Assembly: GCA_963830545.1 (NCBI GenBank)
Contig: CAWHMK010000002.1
Coordinates: forward strand, 1 to 64,000
Source of the DNA: DATGJX01 sp963830545
GTDB lineage: Bacteria; Vulcanimicrobiota; Vulcanimicrobiia; Vulcanimicrobiales; Vulcanimicrobiaceae
Direction of reading: 5' to 3'
DNA length: 64,000 nucleotides
Under the pieces are notes generated by a model, which worked only from the letters and a program-made list of their open reading frames with translations, had not been told where the DNA came from and ran no database searches. Positions 52,303 to 63,140 of this stretch are shown here, piece after piece (positions within the stretch are counted from its first letter, which is position 1; each line of letters starts with the position of its first letter). The position numbers and the translations under genes were made by a program.

Positions 52303-53655
52303 CTAGTAATCCGTATCCGCGGGCTGGTCGTCGGTCATGTCTTGAAAAAACGCCGCTTGCCGGAACGTGTCCACGGGTCTGAACGGACCGGGCTGCTGCG
52401 TGAAGTCGAAACAATCCCGCAGCGCATCCGATCGTTCGTCGGTGGTGTGCAGTGACGGCAAATCGAACGCGGTCTCCGCGAATTTTATGATGCTGCCGAA
52501 TTCGTGCTGGACGTGCGAAACGTAGTGCCGTTTGGCCCACGGTGAAATGACGAGCATCGGTACGCGAAACCCGAGTCCCATACGATCCAGTTGCGGGGGC
52601 TTTACGTGGTCGTACCAGCCGCCCCAGTCGTCCCACACGACGATGATCGCCGTCGAATTCCATAGCGGACTGTGCCCGATAGTATTGACGATCGATGCAA
52701 CCCAGTCCGGGCCGTATACAGCCCCTTCCACGCCTAGATCGCGTGGGCTGCGCTGAACCGGAAAAGCATGATCCGAATTGCGGGCAGTCGGTACCACCCA
52801 CGTGATGTTCGGCAAGTCGGCGCGGCGCGCATCGCGCAGAATCTGCGTCTCCGGTGAAATCACGTTCGCCCAGTACGGCGAATAACGAATGTGCCGGATC
52901 GCATCGAACGCCGACCAAATGTTGCCCAATTCGTCCAGACCGGGTGCGTAATAACGCCACGTGACACCCAGGGGCATTGCGATGTCGGCAAGCGTCTCGA
53001 AATTGTAACAGGGCCAAGGTCCCGGAACCTCGCTGCCGTCCGGCGCGATCATCGTCACGCGCGCCGTCAGCGGCGAGTCGCACCCCCATGCGAAGCGCGT
53101 GGTTTCCATTTCATTGGGATTGTTCGCCGCAAATTCCGACTGCCCGGAAATCAGATACAAATGTGCGGGAAACGTCGGGCCGGTGTTCGATTGAAACATG
53201 CGGTCGCCAAACGTGTACTCTTCGCCGAGTTCGAAGTACGGTTCGACTTCGCGCCGAGGGACGTACGCGTACGCAAAATCGGGGTCCTGCCGAGGCAGCG
53301 TGTCGACGCGATCCCATCCGTCCATGCGTCCGTCGTCGTATTCCTGAACGAATGCTTTGTGCTGATGGTCTACGTCCGCTCCGTATGCCAAACTCACCGG
53401 ATGCAATTTCACCGGCCCGTTGTGATCCACTCCGTAGTCGGCCGTGTCGGCGCCGGGAAAGCCGTGAAACAGGTTGTCAACGCTGCGGTTTTCTTGGATG
53501 ACGATCACGATGTGCTTGATGTGTGCCCGAAGTTGCGTCATGTAGTCGTACTCGGCGCGACGCTGTACGTTGATGGGTTTTCCGAGCGCCGGCGCCGCGC
53601 AGCACAAGGCGCAAATCATCCACGGCGCGGACAAGAGCCATCTGCGATAGTTCAT
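52303..53655 (-). CDS. Exported phosphoesterase, phospholipase C / acid phosphatase family
   Basis: The 450-residue protein from ATG 53655 has a signal peptide (residues 1-25, WMICALCCAAPALG) and the phosphoesterase family domain (PF04185-type): IKHIVIVIQENRSVDNLFHGFPGAD with the catalytic Asn/Asp residues, TWVVPTARNSDHAF, and IVVWDDWGGWYDHVKPP with metal ligands. It should cleave phosphate esters of lipids or other molecules outside the inner membrane. It overlaps the yihY-like gene by four bases and converges on the propeller gene with a seven-base gap. Confidence 0.88.
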   Translation of the reverse strand: MNYRRWLLSAPWMICALCCAAPALGKPINVQRRAEYDYMTQLRAHIKHIVIVIQENRSVDNLFHGFPGADTADYGVDHNGPVKLHPVSLAYGADVDHQHKAFVQEYDDGRMDGWDRVDTLPRQDPDFAYAYVPRREVEPYFELGEEYTFGDRMFQSNTGPTFPAHLYLISGQSEFAANNPNEMETTRFAWGCDSPLTARVTMIAPDGSEVPGPWPCYNFETLADIAMPLGVTWRYYAPGLDELGNIWSAFDAIRHIRYSPYWANVISPETQILRDARRADLPNITWVVPTARNSDHAFPVQRSPRDLGVEGAVYGPDWVASIVNTIGHSPLWNSTAIIVVWDDWGGWYDHVKPPQLDRMGLGFRVPMLVISPWAKRHYVSHVQHEFGSIIKFAETAFDLPSLHTTDERSDALRDCFDFTQQPGPFRPVDTFRQAAFFQDMTDDQPADTDY

Positions 53656-54506
53656 CGAGATGAGTGTACCCGTTTGCGATCGGGGCGTTCCTTCAAGACC
53701 TTGGTAAAATCGGCGCCGGCCAGTACGACGGATGCGGAGTAATAAAGCCAAAGCAAAACGGCGATAACCACGCCGACGTCCGCGTACGGCGAGCGCGCGT
53801 CCATTTGGCCGAGATAGACGGAGAGGGCGAACTGGCCGCGCTCGTACAGCACGGCGCTAATGAACGCGGCGATCCAAACCTTTCGCCACGGAACGTCGAC
53901 GGGCGGCAAATACGCGAAGATGAAGAGAAAGACGAACGTGAGCACGAGGATGGTCGCGCCGATGACGAGCGACTGATAGAGCACGCCCTGCAGCATGGTC
54001 AGGTGATGCGTGTGCTCCGTGAGTGCATGTACGGAGGCGCCGGCGAAAAGCAGAACGACCAGCACGAACGTGAGTAGATAGATCGCAGCAAATTGCGGTG
54101 CGTGGCGTTTGGCGTCTTTTGCCGCGCCGCGTTGCTCCCAAACCACGTCGAGTGCCTGCTGCGTCTGGAATGCAGCAGCAGTTACCGCGATAAGAAATAC
54201 AATTGCACCGGCGGCGAGCGCAATCCATGCATCGTGCCGTGCGGCCGCTTCTCGTAAAATGCCCTCGAGCATCTGTGCGTTGTGCGTTCCGGCGACGTGT
54301 CGGGTTTGGCCGCGTGTCTGCTCTGCGGCGGCTCCACGCCCGCCTACGTGAGACGCAACATACACGGCAACCAGCCCCAAGCCCGCCAGCGCAAGGGCGC
54401 CGTAAAACGCCAGCGACGACGCCATCTCTGCGGAACGATGCGCCCGCCACTCGTGCGCCGTGAGTTGAAACATCTTCCAAACCGTTCGCGCCAAACTCCG
54501 CAGCAT
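53652..54506 (-). CDS. YihY/BrkB family inner-membrane protein
   Basis: The 284-residue protein from ATG 54506 matches the YihY family, with about six membrane segments: HRSAEMASSLAFYGALALAGLGLVAVYV, then AVTAAAFQTQQALDVVWE, LPPVDVPWRKVWIAAFISAVLYERGQFALSVYLG, and VLLWLYYSASVVLAGADFTKVL. Often misnamed RNase BN; the true function is unsettled. The frame is open to a GTG at 54554 but the ATG was preferred as it precedes the conserved start. It overlaps the phosphoesterase gene. Confidence 0.88.
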   Translation of the reverse strand: MLRSLARTVWKMFQLTAHEWRAHRSAEMASSLAFYGALALAGLGLVAVYVASHVGGRGAAAEQTRGQTRHVAGTHNAQMLEGILREAAARHDAWIALAAGAIVFLIAVTAAAFQTQQALDVVWEQRGAAKDAKRHAPQFAAIYLLTFVLVVLLFAGASVHALTEHTHHLTMLQGVLYQSLVIGATILVLTFVFLFIFAYLPPVDVPWRKVWIAAFISAVLYERGQFALSVYLGQMDARSPYADVGVVIAVLLWLYYSASVVLAGADFTKVLKERPDRKRVHSSR

Positions 54507-54559
54507 ACCGGCACTATTCCCGGAATAGCGGCCGACGCGAAACGCACTACGCACCTATG

Positions 54560-54583
54560 AAAAAAGACCGGGCTGCTGCCCGG
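54560..54583 (-). terminator. Rho-independent terminator after ftsZ
   Basis: On the minus strand the stem CCGGGC/GCCCGG with a four-base loop is followed by TCTTTTTT. It lies 28 bases after the ftsZ stop and ends the ftsA-ftsZ transcript. Confidence 0.85.
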
Positions 54584-54610
54584 CCTTTCCGAGAATTTCG
54601 ATCTTCGTCT

Positions 54611-55684
54611 CTAACCGCGGTAGCGTAAGAACGCGGGCACCTCGATGTCGTCCATGTTGAGCGGCGCAACCGCGTCGATCTTCGTTTCGGCGAAATTGAA
54701 GCCGCTGCTCGCGCGCGCGTAGCTGCGCGATTGACCGAAACCCGCAGCCAGCACCGTGACGCGGACCTTGCCCGTCATCGTTGGGTCGATACTTGCGCCG
54801 AAGATGATCTGTGCGTCGTTGTCGACCGCGCGGCTGATCATTTCTGCCGCTTCGTTGACTTCGTACATCGCCATGTCGGAACCGCCCGTGATATTGAATA
54901 TCACGCCGCGCGCGCCTTCAATGGTCGTCTCGAGCAGCGGCGAGGCGATCGCCTTTTGCGCTGCGTCGGCCGCGCGATGCTCGCCGGAACCTTCGCCGAT
55001 GCCCATCATCGCGCTTCCGGCGTCGGTCATAATCGTCTTGACGTCGGCAAAATCCAGATTGATGAGACCCGGCTGCGTAATCAGATCGGAGATACCCTGA
55101 ATGCCCTGACGCAGCACGTCGTCGGCGTACGAAAACGCCTCGTTCAACGGCGTGCGCTTCTCGATGACTTGCAGAATACGCTCGTTCGGAATCGTGATGA
55201 GCGTATCGACTTTGGCTTCAAGTTCAGCGATCCCGTGCTCCGCCGCCTGCATGCGTTTGCGGCCTTCGAACGCGAACGGTTTGGTAACGACCGCAATCGT
55301 CAGCGCTCCCGTTTCTCGCGCGATCTCGGCAATCACCGGAGCGGCTCCGGTGCCGGTGCCGCCGCCCATGCCCGCAGTGATGAACACCAAATCCGCGCCG
55401 TCGATAATCATTGCAAGATCTTCGCGCGAGTCTTCGGCCGCTTCTCGCGCAAGCGTCGGATTCGCGCCGGCGCCCAACCCTCGCGTGAGGTTGCTGCCTA
55501 TCTGTACGGTGTTCTCGGTGAGCGCGTTGCGCAGCGCCTGCACGTCCGAATTCACCGCGAAGAATTCGACGCCGGACAAGCCGGCCTCGACCATGCGGTT
55601 TATCGCATTGCAGCCGCCGCCGCCGACGCCGACCACTTTGATCGTTGCCGCGTGTTCCGGAACGTAGCGCTTCGCATCAGCCAT
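54611..55684 (-). CDS. ftsZ: Cell division protein FtsZ
   Basis: Tubulin-like GTPase that forms the division ring. The 357-residue product has the GTPase motif GGGTGTGAAP, the N-terminal VVGVGGGGCNAINRM, NERILQVIEKRTPLNEAF, GIQGISDLIT, NLDFADVK, and the conserved C-terminal peptide DIEVPAFLRYRG for FtsA binding. The linker to that peptide is short. ATG 55684 is chosen because ggagg lies 12 bases upstream. It follows ftsA by 41 bases. Confidence 0.97.
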   Translation of the reverse strand: MADAKRYVPEHAATIKVVGVGGGGCNAINRMVEAGLSGVEFFAVNSDVQALRNALTENTVQIGSNLTRGLGAGANPTLAREAAEDSREDLAMIIDGADLVFITAGMGGGTGTGAAPVIAEIARETGALTIAVVTKPFAFEGRKRMQAAEHGIAELEAKVDTLITIPNERILQVIEKRTPLNEAFSYADDVLRQGIQGISDLITQPGLINLDFADVKTIMTDAGSAMMGIGEGSGEHRAADAAQKAIASPLLETTIEGARGVIFNITGGSDMAMYEVNEAAEMISRAVDNDAQIIFGASIDPTMTGKVRVTVLAAGFGQSRSYARASSGFNFAETKIDAVAPLNMDDIEVPAFLRYRG

Positions 55685-55725
55685 GGTGAGGATATCCTCC
55701 GTAAAAAGTGAGGGTTGGTTCCGAT

Positions 55726-56943
<1,218 letters not shown>

Positions 56944-57166
56944 TCTACCGGCGCTCCGCTGAACTTTCGGCTGGCATCAACTCTCCCAGGGGCATCCCCA
57001 ACATATTGTGTGCGGCTTAGCAAAACCCTACTACGTATAGCGGGTCTTGGCAAGGATTTCCAAAGGTTAGGTGGGCGCTGCGGCACTCCTTGCGAGCAAC
57101 CTGTGAGCAAGCAAAACCGCGCGAGGATTCGACCGCTAGCGAAAAAAAAGGCGCACGGGAGGGTTC

Positions 57167-57730
57167 ATGCTGCAGACGCTGTTGTTTTTTCACATCCTTG
57201 CGGTCGTCGGGCTTTTCGTCGCTATGTCGCTCGAGCTTATTGCCACGGCGCGCGTTCATCGCGCGATTACGCTTGCGGAGGTGCGCGCAGCTACACTCAA
57301 TACGCCCGCGATCGGACCGATCATGGGCCTTTCGACGCTGCTGCTCGTGGCTATGGGCATTTCGATGATTTATGCGGGCGGCTTCGGATGGAGGCCCGGC
57401 TGGATCGCCGCCGTCTTCGTGCTGACCGTCGTCCTTGCGATCCTCGGGCCGCTGGTGAACGGGCGAAAGGCCCAAGCGCTCTATGCCCTTGCCCTTGCCG
57501 CGGGCGAGGGTCCCATTACGGCGGCCGTCGACGCGGCGCGTCGCGATTGGCTCTTCAATTACATGCTGTGCGCAACGTTCTTCGAACTCATCGCCGCACT
57601 TTACGTGATGGTGACCAAGCCCGATCTCGGGCCTTCGGTATGGATCATCGTCGCCGCGGCGGTGCTGGCGGCAGCGCCGGCCTCGCTGCTGGTGCGCCGC
57701 AACCTCCCGGAGGTATCGACCGAAGCGTAG
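57167..57730 (+). CDS. DUF2269-like predicted membrane protein
   Basis: The 187-residue protein has about four membrane segments, beginning with LFFHILAVVGLFVAMSLELIA, then IMGLSTLLLVAMGISMIYAGGF, IAAVFVLTVVLAILGPLVNG, and VWIIVAAAVLAAAPASLLV. It resembles the DUF2269 family of small membrane proteins of unknown role. ATG 57167 follows a strong gggaggg site at 57158-57164. It is plus-strand and lies between ftsA and the chemoreceptor gene. Confidence 0.72.
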   Translation: MLQTLLFFHILAVVGLFVAMSLELIATARVHRAITLAEVRAATLNTPAIGPIMGLSTLLLVAMGISMIYAGGFGWRPGWIAAVFVLTVVLAILGPLVNGRKAQALYALALAAGEGPITAAVDAARRDWLFNYMLCATFFELIAALYVMVTKPDLGPSVWIIVAAAVLAAAPASLLVRRNLPEVSTEA

Positions 57731-57777
57731 GCATTTCGGCTTAATTTTTGGAGGCCCGCGCCGACATACAACACGAT

Positions 57778-59863
57778 ATGGTTCAGAAGCGCACGAGTCT
57801 CGAACGCGGGCTTACTTTTTCCTTCCTCATCGTCATCGCCATCGTAGCGATGTCCATACCGGTGATGGTTTGGGCAATGAGCGGCGTTACCACCCAAGCT
57901 CAAGTGCTGCACGACACGATCATTCGCGGCGAACTCGCGTATGTAAAGGTCGCTTCGGACGCGGATACGCTGCGCGCGGCGTCGATTGATGCGGCGACGA
58001 ACGCCAATCCGTTCAAAGCTGCTGCTTCGCTCGCCAAAGCCAAGGCAATGGTCGCGCAGTTTCCCGACGACGCCCGCAAGATGGGCGACATGACCGCAAC
58101 CGACGCGGCGATCAAACCGCTCGTCGAACGGTTCGTCGGCAAAAAGGACGCGAGCACCGGCGCGGTGAGCGGCGGCAGCGCGAGCGCGTATGACTTTCAG
58201 GCATTGGCCGGCGTTGGGCTGCTCGCGCAAGGCAAAAAGGCCGAAGCGCTCAAGCAGGTTCAGGGGATGGCGGCGGCGGCATTCGAGCAGCAAAGCGCCG
58301 ACGGAGATGCGCTTCTGAGCGCGCTCAAGAGGAATTCGGACGAACGATTCGACGAGCTGCTGCAAGCGCGCACACTTGCGCTAGGTCTCTCGGTCGCGAG
58401 CGCGATTCTCGCCGCGCTCGTGGCGTTCGTCGCGATGGCCTGGTTCCGGCGCAGTATGAACGCGGGACTGGGGCGCTGCCTGGACGTTTTCGAATCCATG
58501 GGCCGCGGAGATCTCACGGCGCGTGTCGGCTGGCACGGCGGCGATCTGCTGGGACGTCTGGGTTCTGCGGTCGATCAACTGGGCGAGCGTCTCTCGCAGA
58601 TTATTTCGACGATTCAGCACGCCGTAATGACAGTCCAAACGGCCAGCTCGCACACCAACGACACCAGCTCGCCAAGTCGAAGCGCGCGTTGCCGAAGAAC
58701 TCGCGACGCTGGCCCGCGCGGCAGAATTTTCAACCTCCGTACGTGGTACTGCCGGCACCGTCGCCGACAACGCCGAGCAAGTCGCGCGCCGGGTAACGGA
58801 CATATCCAGTGCAGTTGCGGAAATGACGGCATCGATTCAGGAGATGGATCAAAACCTCTTGAATCTCGCGACCGTCGTCGAGCAAGCGGTCGCGAACACG
58901 CAAGAGATGTCGGCTTCCATCGTGCAGGTTGCGGGCAATGCGGAGCGCGTTCGCCAAGAATCGACCAGCACGGACAAACAAGTCCGCGAAGGCCGCAACG
59001 AGGTTACGCAGCTTTCCAAAGGCATGTCGAGCATTAGCGACACCGTCGCCGACGTCGTTACCGAGATGCAAAGCCTCGACCAAGCCTCACGCCAAATCGG
59101 TGAAATTCTGGGCCTGATCGAAGAAATCGCCGACCAAACCAATTTGCTCGCGCTCAACGCCGCAATCGAGGCGGCTCGCGCGGGCGAGCACGGCCGCGGT
59201 TTCGCCGTCGTCGCGGACGAAGTGCGCAAACTGGCAGAAAACTCCGCGAGTTCCACCAAGCAAATCGGACAGCTCGTCGCAGACATCCAGCGCCGCACCA
59301 CGGCGGTGCTCGAGCGCACGGCTCGCGCGAACAACCTGGTTCAGAATAATGCCGCTTCCGCGCGCACGGTCACGGACATGATCGAAACGATCAGCCGGCG
59401 GGTCACCGAGATGGCTCAGCTGGTCAGCGAAATCAGCGTCGCGACCACCGAACAGGCGCGGGCTTCCGAAGAGCTGGCCAAGGCGAGCGAGCAAATGGGC
59501 GCAATGACGCACGAAGCCGCGGCGACGATGCGCGAGCAGGCCATCACTTCGAACCAAATTCTCGAAAGCGTTTCCGAAATCGAATCCCGCACGGGCCAAG
59601 TCGCGCAGGCCTCACAAGAGCAGCAAATCGCCATCGAGTCTCTGGGTCAAACCATCGGCCGGACCTCGGAATTGGGCCGCGAAAACTCCGGAGCGGTGAC
59701 CGAGGTCGCCGGACAGACGTCCGACGTGCTCTCGGAGGCGTCATCTCTGCAAGAACTCGTGGGTCAATTCCAGGTTGCCTCGAACGGCCGGCCCGCATTG
59801 AGCGACGAAGAAAAAGCCCGTCAGTCGCTGGAAGACCAGGGGTCCCTTGCGCTCTCATCGTAG
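57778..59863 (+). CDS. Methyl-accepting chemotaxis protein, split by one frameshift
   Basis: Transmembrane chemoreceptor. The first part (to about 58672) has a membrane segment (LTFSFLIVIAIVAMSIPVMVW), a Ala- and Lys-rich helical external domain of about 170 residues, a second membrane segment (LSVASAILAALVAFVAM) and a HAMP domain. The rest, in another frame, has the signalling domain with the highly conserved tip IEEIADQTNLLALNAAIEAARAGEHGRGF and methylation-type Glu/Gln pairs. Removing one C at 58672-58673 restores a protein of about 694 residues. No other che genes lie in the window. Confidence 0.9.
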
Positions 59864-59931
59864 CCTAGAAAGTGGCACAGTGGAGTGCCCGTTCGTTTAT
59901 CGCTCTTCTCGGCAAATCTAACGGAGACATC

Positions 59932-60219
59932 GTGCGTACACTATTGCCCTTGCTTGCACTCATTGCGGCGTTGGCCGCACCCGCCGTCGCGACGGCCGGC
60001 AATACCGTGGACCCCTCACTCATTCCGGATGGCACCTATACCGCCACCGTGGAAAAGGTCGTAGATTCCAAACACATCCTCGTCAAACTCGACAACGGCA
60101 TGGAAGCGAATCTCACGACGAACCGAAGCAACGTGGACTTCAGCAAAATCGCACCCAACGACCACATCATGATGTCGCTCATCAAGGGGCTCGTCGCGGT
60201 CTACGCCAAAAAGAGCTGA
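59932..60219 (+). CDS. Small exported protein with OB-like fold
   Basis: The 95-residue protein from GTG 59932 has a signal peptide (VRTLLPLLALIAALAAPAVATA) and a mature part of about 73 residues that alternates strands: GTYTATVEKVVDSKHILVKLDNGMEANLTT and KIAPNDHIMMSLIKG. The pattern of a first strand, LDNG turn and later I..ND.I.. block is like IF-1/S1-type OB domains. This is fold-level inference; no function is claimed. Site acggag precedes the start by five bases. It lies on the plus strand after the chemoreceptor gene. Confidence 0.65.
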   Translation: MRTLLPLLALIAALAAPAVATAGNTVDPSLIPDGTYTATVEKVVDSKHILVKLDNGMEANLTTNRSNVDFSKIAPNDHIMMSLIKGLVAVYAKKS

Positions 60220-60240
60220 ACCCGGTTCAACGCAATTCCA

Positions 60241-60268
60241 ACGGCCTCGCAATCGCGAGGCCGTTTTT
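60241..60268 (+). terminator. Rho-independent terminator
   Basis: Ten base pairs (ACGGCCTCGC with GCGAGGCCGT) around a four-base loop, then TTTTG, just after the small exported protein gene. It should also separate it from ftsQ, which ends on the other strand at 60300. Confidence 0.85.
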
Positions 60269-60299
60269 GCGCGCAGCACGCCGGATTTGCGGAATTCGC

Positions 60300-61043
60300 T
60301 CAGTGTTTGTAAACGACCACCGGCGTTCCGGGCGCGCGCAGATCGACCGCTGCCAGTTTTTTGCCGGTTGCGCTTATCTGCGAAATGATCGGATCGATGA
60401 GCGGCGTCTTCTTCGACAAGTCCGCATCTTCGCCGAGCAGCAGCCGGATATTGCTTCGTGTGACGGCGACCAAATCGCCGAACCGATCGTAGTCCAGCGA
60501 CCTCGCGGCGACGTGCGCGCGCGTCAGCGCGCCGTAGTCGTCGCACAGCCGCCGGACCTTGCCGTCGCGCACGAAGCCGCCCGGCGGCGGAACGCGCGCG
60601 TTTTTCGAAACGATCAGCGGCAGCGATCCGCCCACATTCGGCTGCCCCAGCACGCGAAGGTCGCGATCGACGAGGACGCGCGTTCCCCGGCCTTCGAGGA
60701 TCGCGAACGGCAAACGCTCCGTAACGGCGATCCGCACCGAAGCGGGCAGAGAACGCCGTACGCGCGCACTGTTCACGTACGGAATCGTTTCGATGCGCGC
60801 CGCATCCGCGCGAACGTTCTGCAGCCAGACGTTTTCGTGAGGCGCTATTTGCGCGCGCGATAAAATTTCCGCGGTCGGAACCAGGCGATTTCCGCTCACA
60901 GTCACCGTTCTCGGATAAAAACCCGGCCACGTCGCCGCGTAACAGACAGTAGCAATCGCAGCGACGGCGAGCACGAGGATCGCAATCCAAAACGGACGCA
61001 AGCGCGCTGCCGGTGATTTGCGCCGGCGTTTTGACGTGGTCAT
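60300..61043 (-). CDS. ftsQ: Cell division protein FtsQ/DivIB
   Basis: Bitopic divisome protein. The 247-residue product has a basic cytosolic tail (KRRRKSPAARLRP), one membrane segment (FWIAILVLAVAAIATVCYAA, about residues 18-37), a POTRA domain (FYPRTVTVSGNRLVPTAEILSRAQIAPHENVW), and the following beta domain with RIAVTERLPFAILEGRGTRVLVD and LPLIVSK. It overlaps the HAD gene by four bases (ATGA). The family normally precedes ftsA; here it does not (see findings). Confidence 0.9.
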   Translation of the reverse strand: MTTSKRRRKSPAARLRPFWIAILVLAVAAIATVCYAATWPGFYPRTVTVSGNRLVPTAEILSRAQIAPHENVWLQNVRADAARIETIPYVNSARVRRSLPASVRIAVTERLPFAILEGRGTRVLVDRDLRVLGQPNVGGSLPLIVSKNARVPPPGGFVRDGKVRRLCDDYGALTRAHVAARSLDYDRFGDLVAVTRSNIRLLLGEDADLSKKTPLIDPIISQISATGKKLAAVDLRAPGTPVVVYKH

Positions 61044-61843
61044 GTTGCGAGCACGAACCGTTCCAAGGCTTCGGCGACGCCGTCGTTTTCCACGTCTGCA
61101 ACGATCGCGTCTGCGACTCGTTGCAGTTCGGCCGGCGCGGAGCCCATCGCGACGCCGAAACCGGCCGCCTCGAGCAGCGGCGCGTCGTTCCAGGAATCGC
61201 CCACGGCGAGGACCTGCTCCATGGGGATGCCGAGATGGCGCGCGACGATCTGCAGCGATTTGCCTTTGTTCACGTTGGAGTTCATCACTTCGATGAACCA
61301 AGGAATACTCCGCGTAACGTAGGCGCGATCGCCGCAAAGCGCCTGCACGCGCGGCAGATGCTCGACGACGACGTCGGGCTCTGCGATGATACACGCTTTG
61401 GTTGCGTCCCAGACCTCGAACTGCCCCGCTAGCGACGGCACGACGATCGGTTCCACTCCGGAAATCGTTGCGTACAAGTCGGAATACCGGTTGCGCTGCT
61501 CGCAATAATAGCGGTCATTGGCATAGAGTTGGATATGCAGGCCGTTGCGGTGCGCGTAGGCGTTGAGTTCGAGCGCCTGCGCGTTCGGCAGCGGCACGTC
61601 GGAAAGCACTTCGTCAGTCTGCGGATCGATCACCGCTGCGCCCTGATAGCACACAACCGGCGCACTGAAATGCAGCTGACGCACGAAGGGAAGCGCCGCG
61701 CGATACATGCGCCCTGTCACGATGCAGCCCTCGACGCCGCCCCGGCGCATCTTCTCGATGGCGGAAAGCACGCGCGGACGCAGCAGCAGCTCCTCGCCCA
61801 GAAGCGTTCCGTCCAAATCGAACGCGACGAGTTTATATTTCAT
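61040..61843 (-). CDS. HAD family sugar-phosphatase-like hydrolase (Cof type)
   Basis: The 267-residue HAD protein has motif I FDLDGTLLG, motif II CIVTGR, motif III MNSNVNKGKSLQ, and motif IV VLAVGDSWNDAPLLEAAGFGVAMG, with the Cof-type cap domain. Cytosolic phosphatases of this group act on sugar phosphates or flavin cofactors. ATG 61843 starts the conserved KYKLVAFDLDGT; it overlaps hisD by 11 bases and ftsQ by four. It could be the missing histidinol-phosphate phosphatase, but that is a guess. Confidence 0.9.
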   Translation of the reverse strand: MKYKLVAFDLDGTLLGEELLLRPRVLSAIEKMRRGGVEGCIVTGRMYRAALPFVRQLHFSAPVVCYQGAAVIDPQTDEVLSDVPLPNAQALELNAYAHRNGLHIQLYANDRYYCEQRNRYSDLYATISGVEPIVVPSLAGQFEVWDATKACIIAEPDVVVEHLPRVQALCGDRAYVTRSIPWFIEVMNSNVNKGKSLQIVARHLGIPMEQVLAVGDSWNDAPLLEAAGFGVAMGSAPAELQRVADAIVADVENDGVAEALERFVLAT

Positions 61844-63140
61844 CTTGCCGCTCGGAACACCGCAAAAGAGCGCTTCGGGCATGTTGCGGTAGTCCTTCGA
61901 AATGTGCGAGTGCCGCAAGCGTCCGCGCGTCGGCCGCCATGCGTTCCGGGCTATTTTCCACGACGCTGAACGACCGCATGAAATCGTCCGTTCTCAGCCC
62001 CGACGAGAACCGCGCCGCGCCCGAGGTCGGAAGCACGTGATTGGTGCCGGCGATGTAGTCGCCGGCCGCGACCGGCGTATGCGGGCCGACGAAGATCGCA
62101 CCTGCGCGGCGAATGTGCGGCAAGTACGCTTGCGGATCGGCGACGTAGAGCGCCAGATGCTCGGGAGAAAAGCGTTCGATGACGCGAAACACCTGTTTGC
62201 GTTTTGCGGCGTGCACGAGATAGGCGCCGTGCTCGAGGACCCGCGCGATGATTTCGCCTCGCGGGAATGCCTTCACGTCCGCATCCGCGAGCTGTTGCGC
62301 GCAGGCTTCAAGAATCTGCCGTGATTCCGAAACGACCGCGACGCGCGCGAGCGGATCGTGCTCGGCCTGCGCGAGCAGTTCGGCAACGATCAGGCCGGCG
62401 TTTGCGGATTCGTCCGCGACGACGAGCACTTCCGAGGGTCCCGCCAATCCGTCGATGCCGCAGACTCCGAAAACTTGACGCTTTGCCTCGGTCACCCAAA
62501 CGTTGCCGGGCCCCACGATCTTGTCGACGCGTGCGATAGACTGTGTTCCGTATGCTGCCGCTGCGATCGCCTGCGCGCCACCTACGGCGTACAGTTCGTC
62601 GACGTCGCAGAGCCAGCAGGCGAAGAGGACGGCAGGCGCGATACGCCCGTCACGCTGCGGCGGCGTCAGTACCACCGTCCGCGAGACGCCGGCGATCCGG
62701 GCCGGAACGACGCACATGATGACGGACGAGGGCAGCGCTGCAGTTCCGCCGGGAACGTACGCTGCGACCGAATCGAGCGGAGTGCGCCGGAATGCGTACT
62801 TCGTTCCGTCGCCGTCCGTATATTCCACGTCCGGATGAAGCTGGCGCCGGTGAAACTGCTCCACGCGCTCCCGCGCAAGTGCCAAGGCCTCGACGATCTC
62901 GTGAGGTACGAGCGTTCGCGCCTGCTCGAACATGGGAATCGGAACGCGCAATTTACTGATGTCGTACGTCGGATCGTCGAACCGGCGCGTGTATGCGACT
63001 ATCGCCGAATCGCCGCGCGCGCGCACGTCCGCGACGATCCGGGCAACGCCGGCACTCACATCTGCGGGGGGATCCCAGGCGCCGCAATACAAACCCGCGA
63101 GCGCGTGGCGATCGAGTGCGCTAACGATGGAGAGCGTCAT
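61833..63140 (-). CDS. hisD: Histidinol dehydrogenase
   Basis: Oxidises histidinol to histidine in two NAD-dependent steps. The 435-residue product has VAAYVPGGTAALPSSVIMCVVPARIAGV, KIVGPGNVWVTEAKRQVFG, GLAGPSEVLVVADESAN and the zinc-binding LLAQAEHDP, then EHGAYLVHA and the metal-ligand region SPEHLALYV, and THVLPTSGAARF-type GTNHVLPTSGAARFSSGL. It overlaps hisG by 20 bases at its start and the HAD gene at its end. Confidence 0.96.
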   Translation of the reverse strand: MTLSIVSALDRHALAGLYCGAWDPPADVSAGVARIVADVRARGDSAIVAYTRRFDDPTYDISKLRVPIPMFEQARTLVPHEIVEALALARERVEQFHRRQLHPDVEYTDGDGTKYAFRRTPLDSVAAYVPGGTAALPSSVIMCVVPARIAGVSRTVVLTPPQRDGRIAPAVLFACWLCDVDELYAVGGAQAIAAAAYGTQSIARVDKIVGPGNVWVTEAKRQVFGVCGIDGLAGPSEVLVVADESANAGLIVAELLAQAEHDPLARVAVVSESRQILEACAQQLADADVKAFPRGEIIARVLEHGAYLVHAAKRKQVFRVIERFSPEHLALYVADPQAYLPHIRRAGAIFVGPHTPVAAGDYIAGTNHVLPTSGAARFSSGLRTDDFMRSFSVVENSPERMAADARTLAALAHFEGLPQHARSALLRCSERQDEI

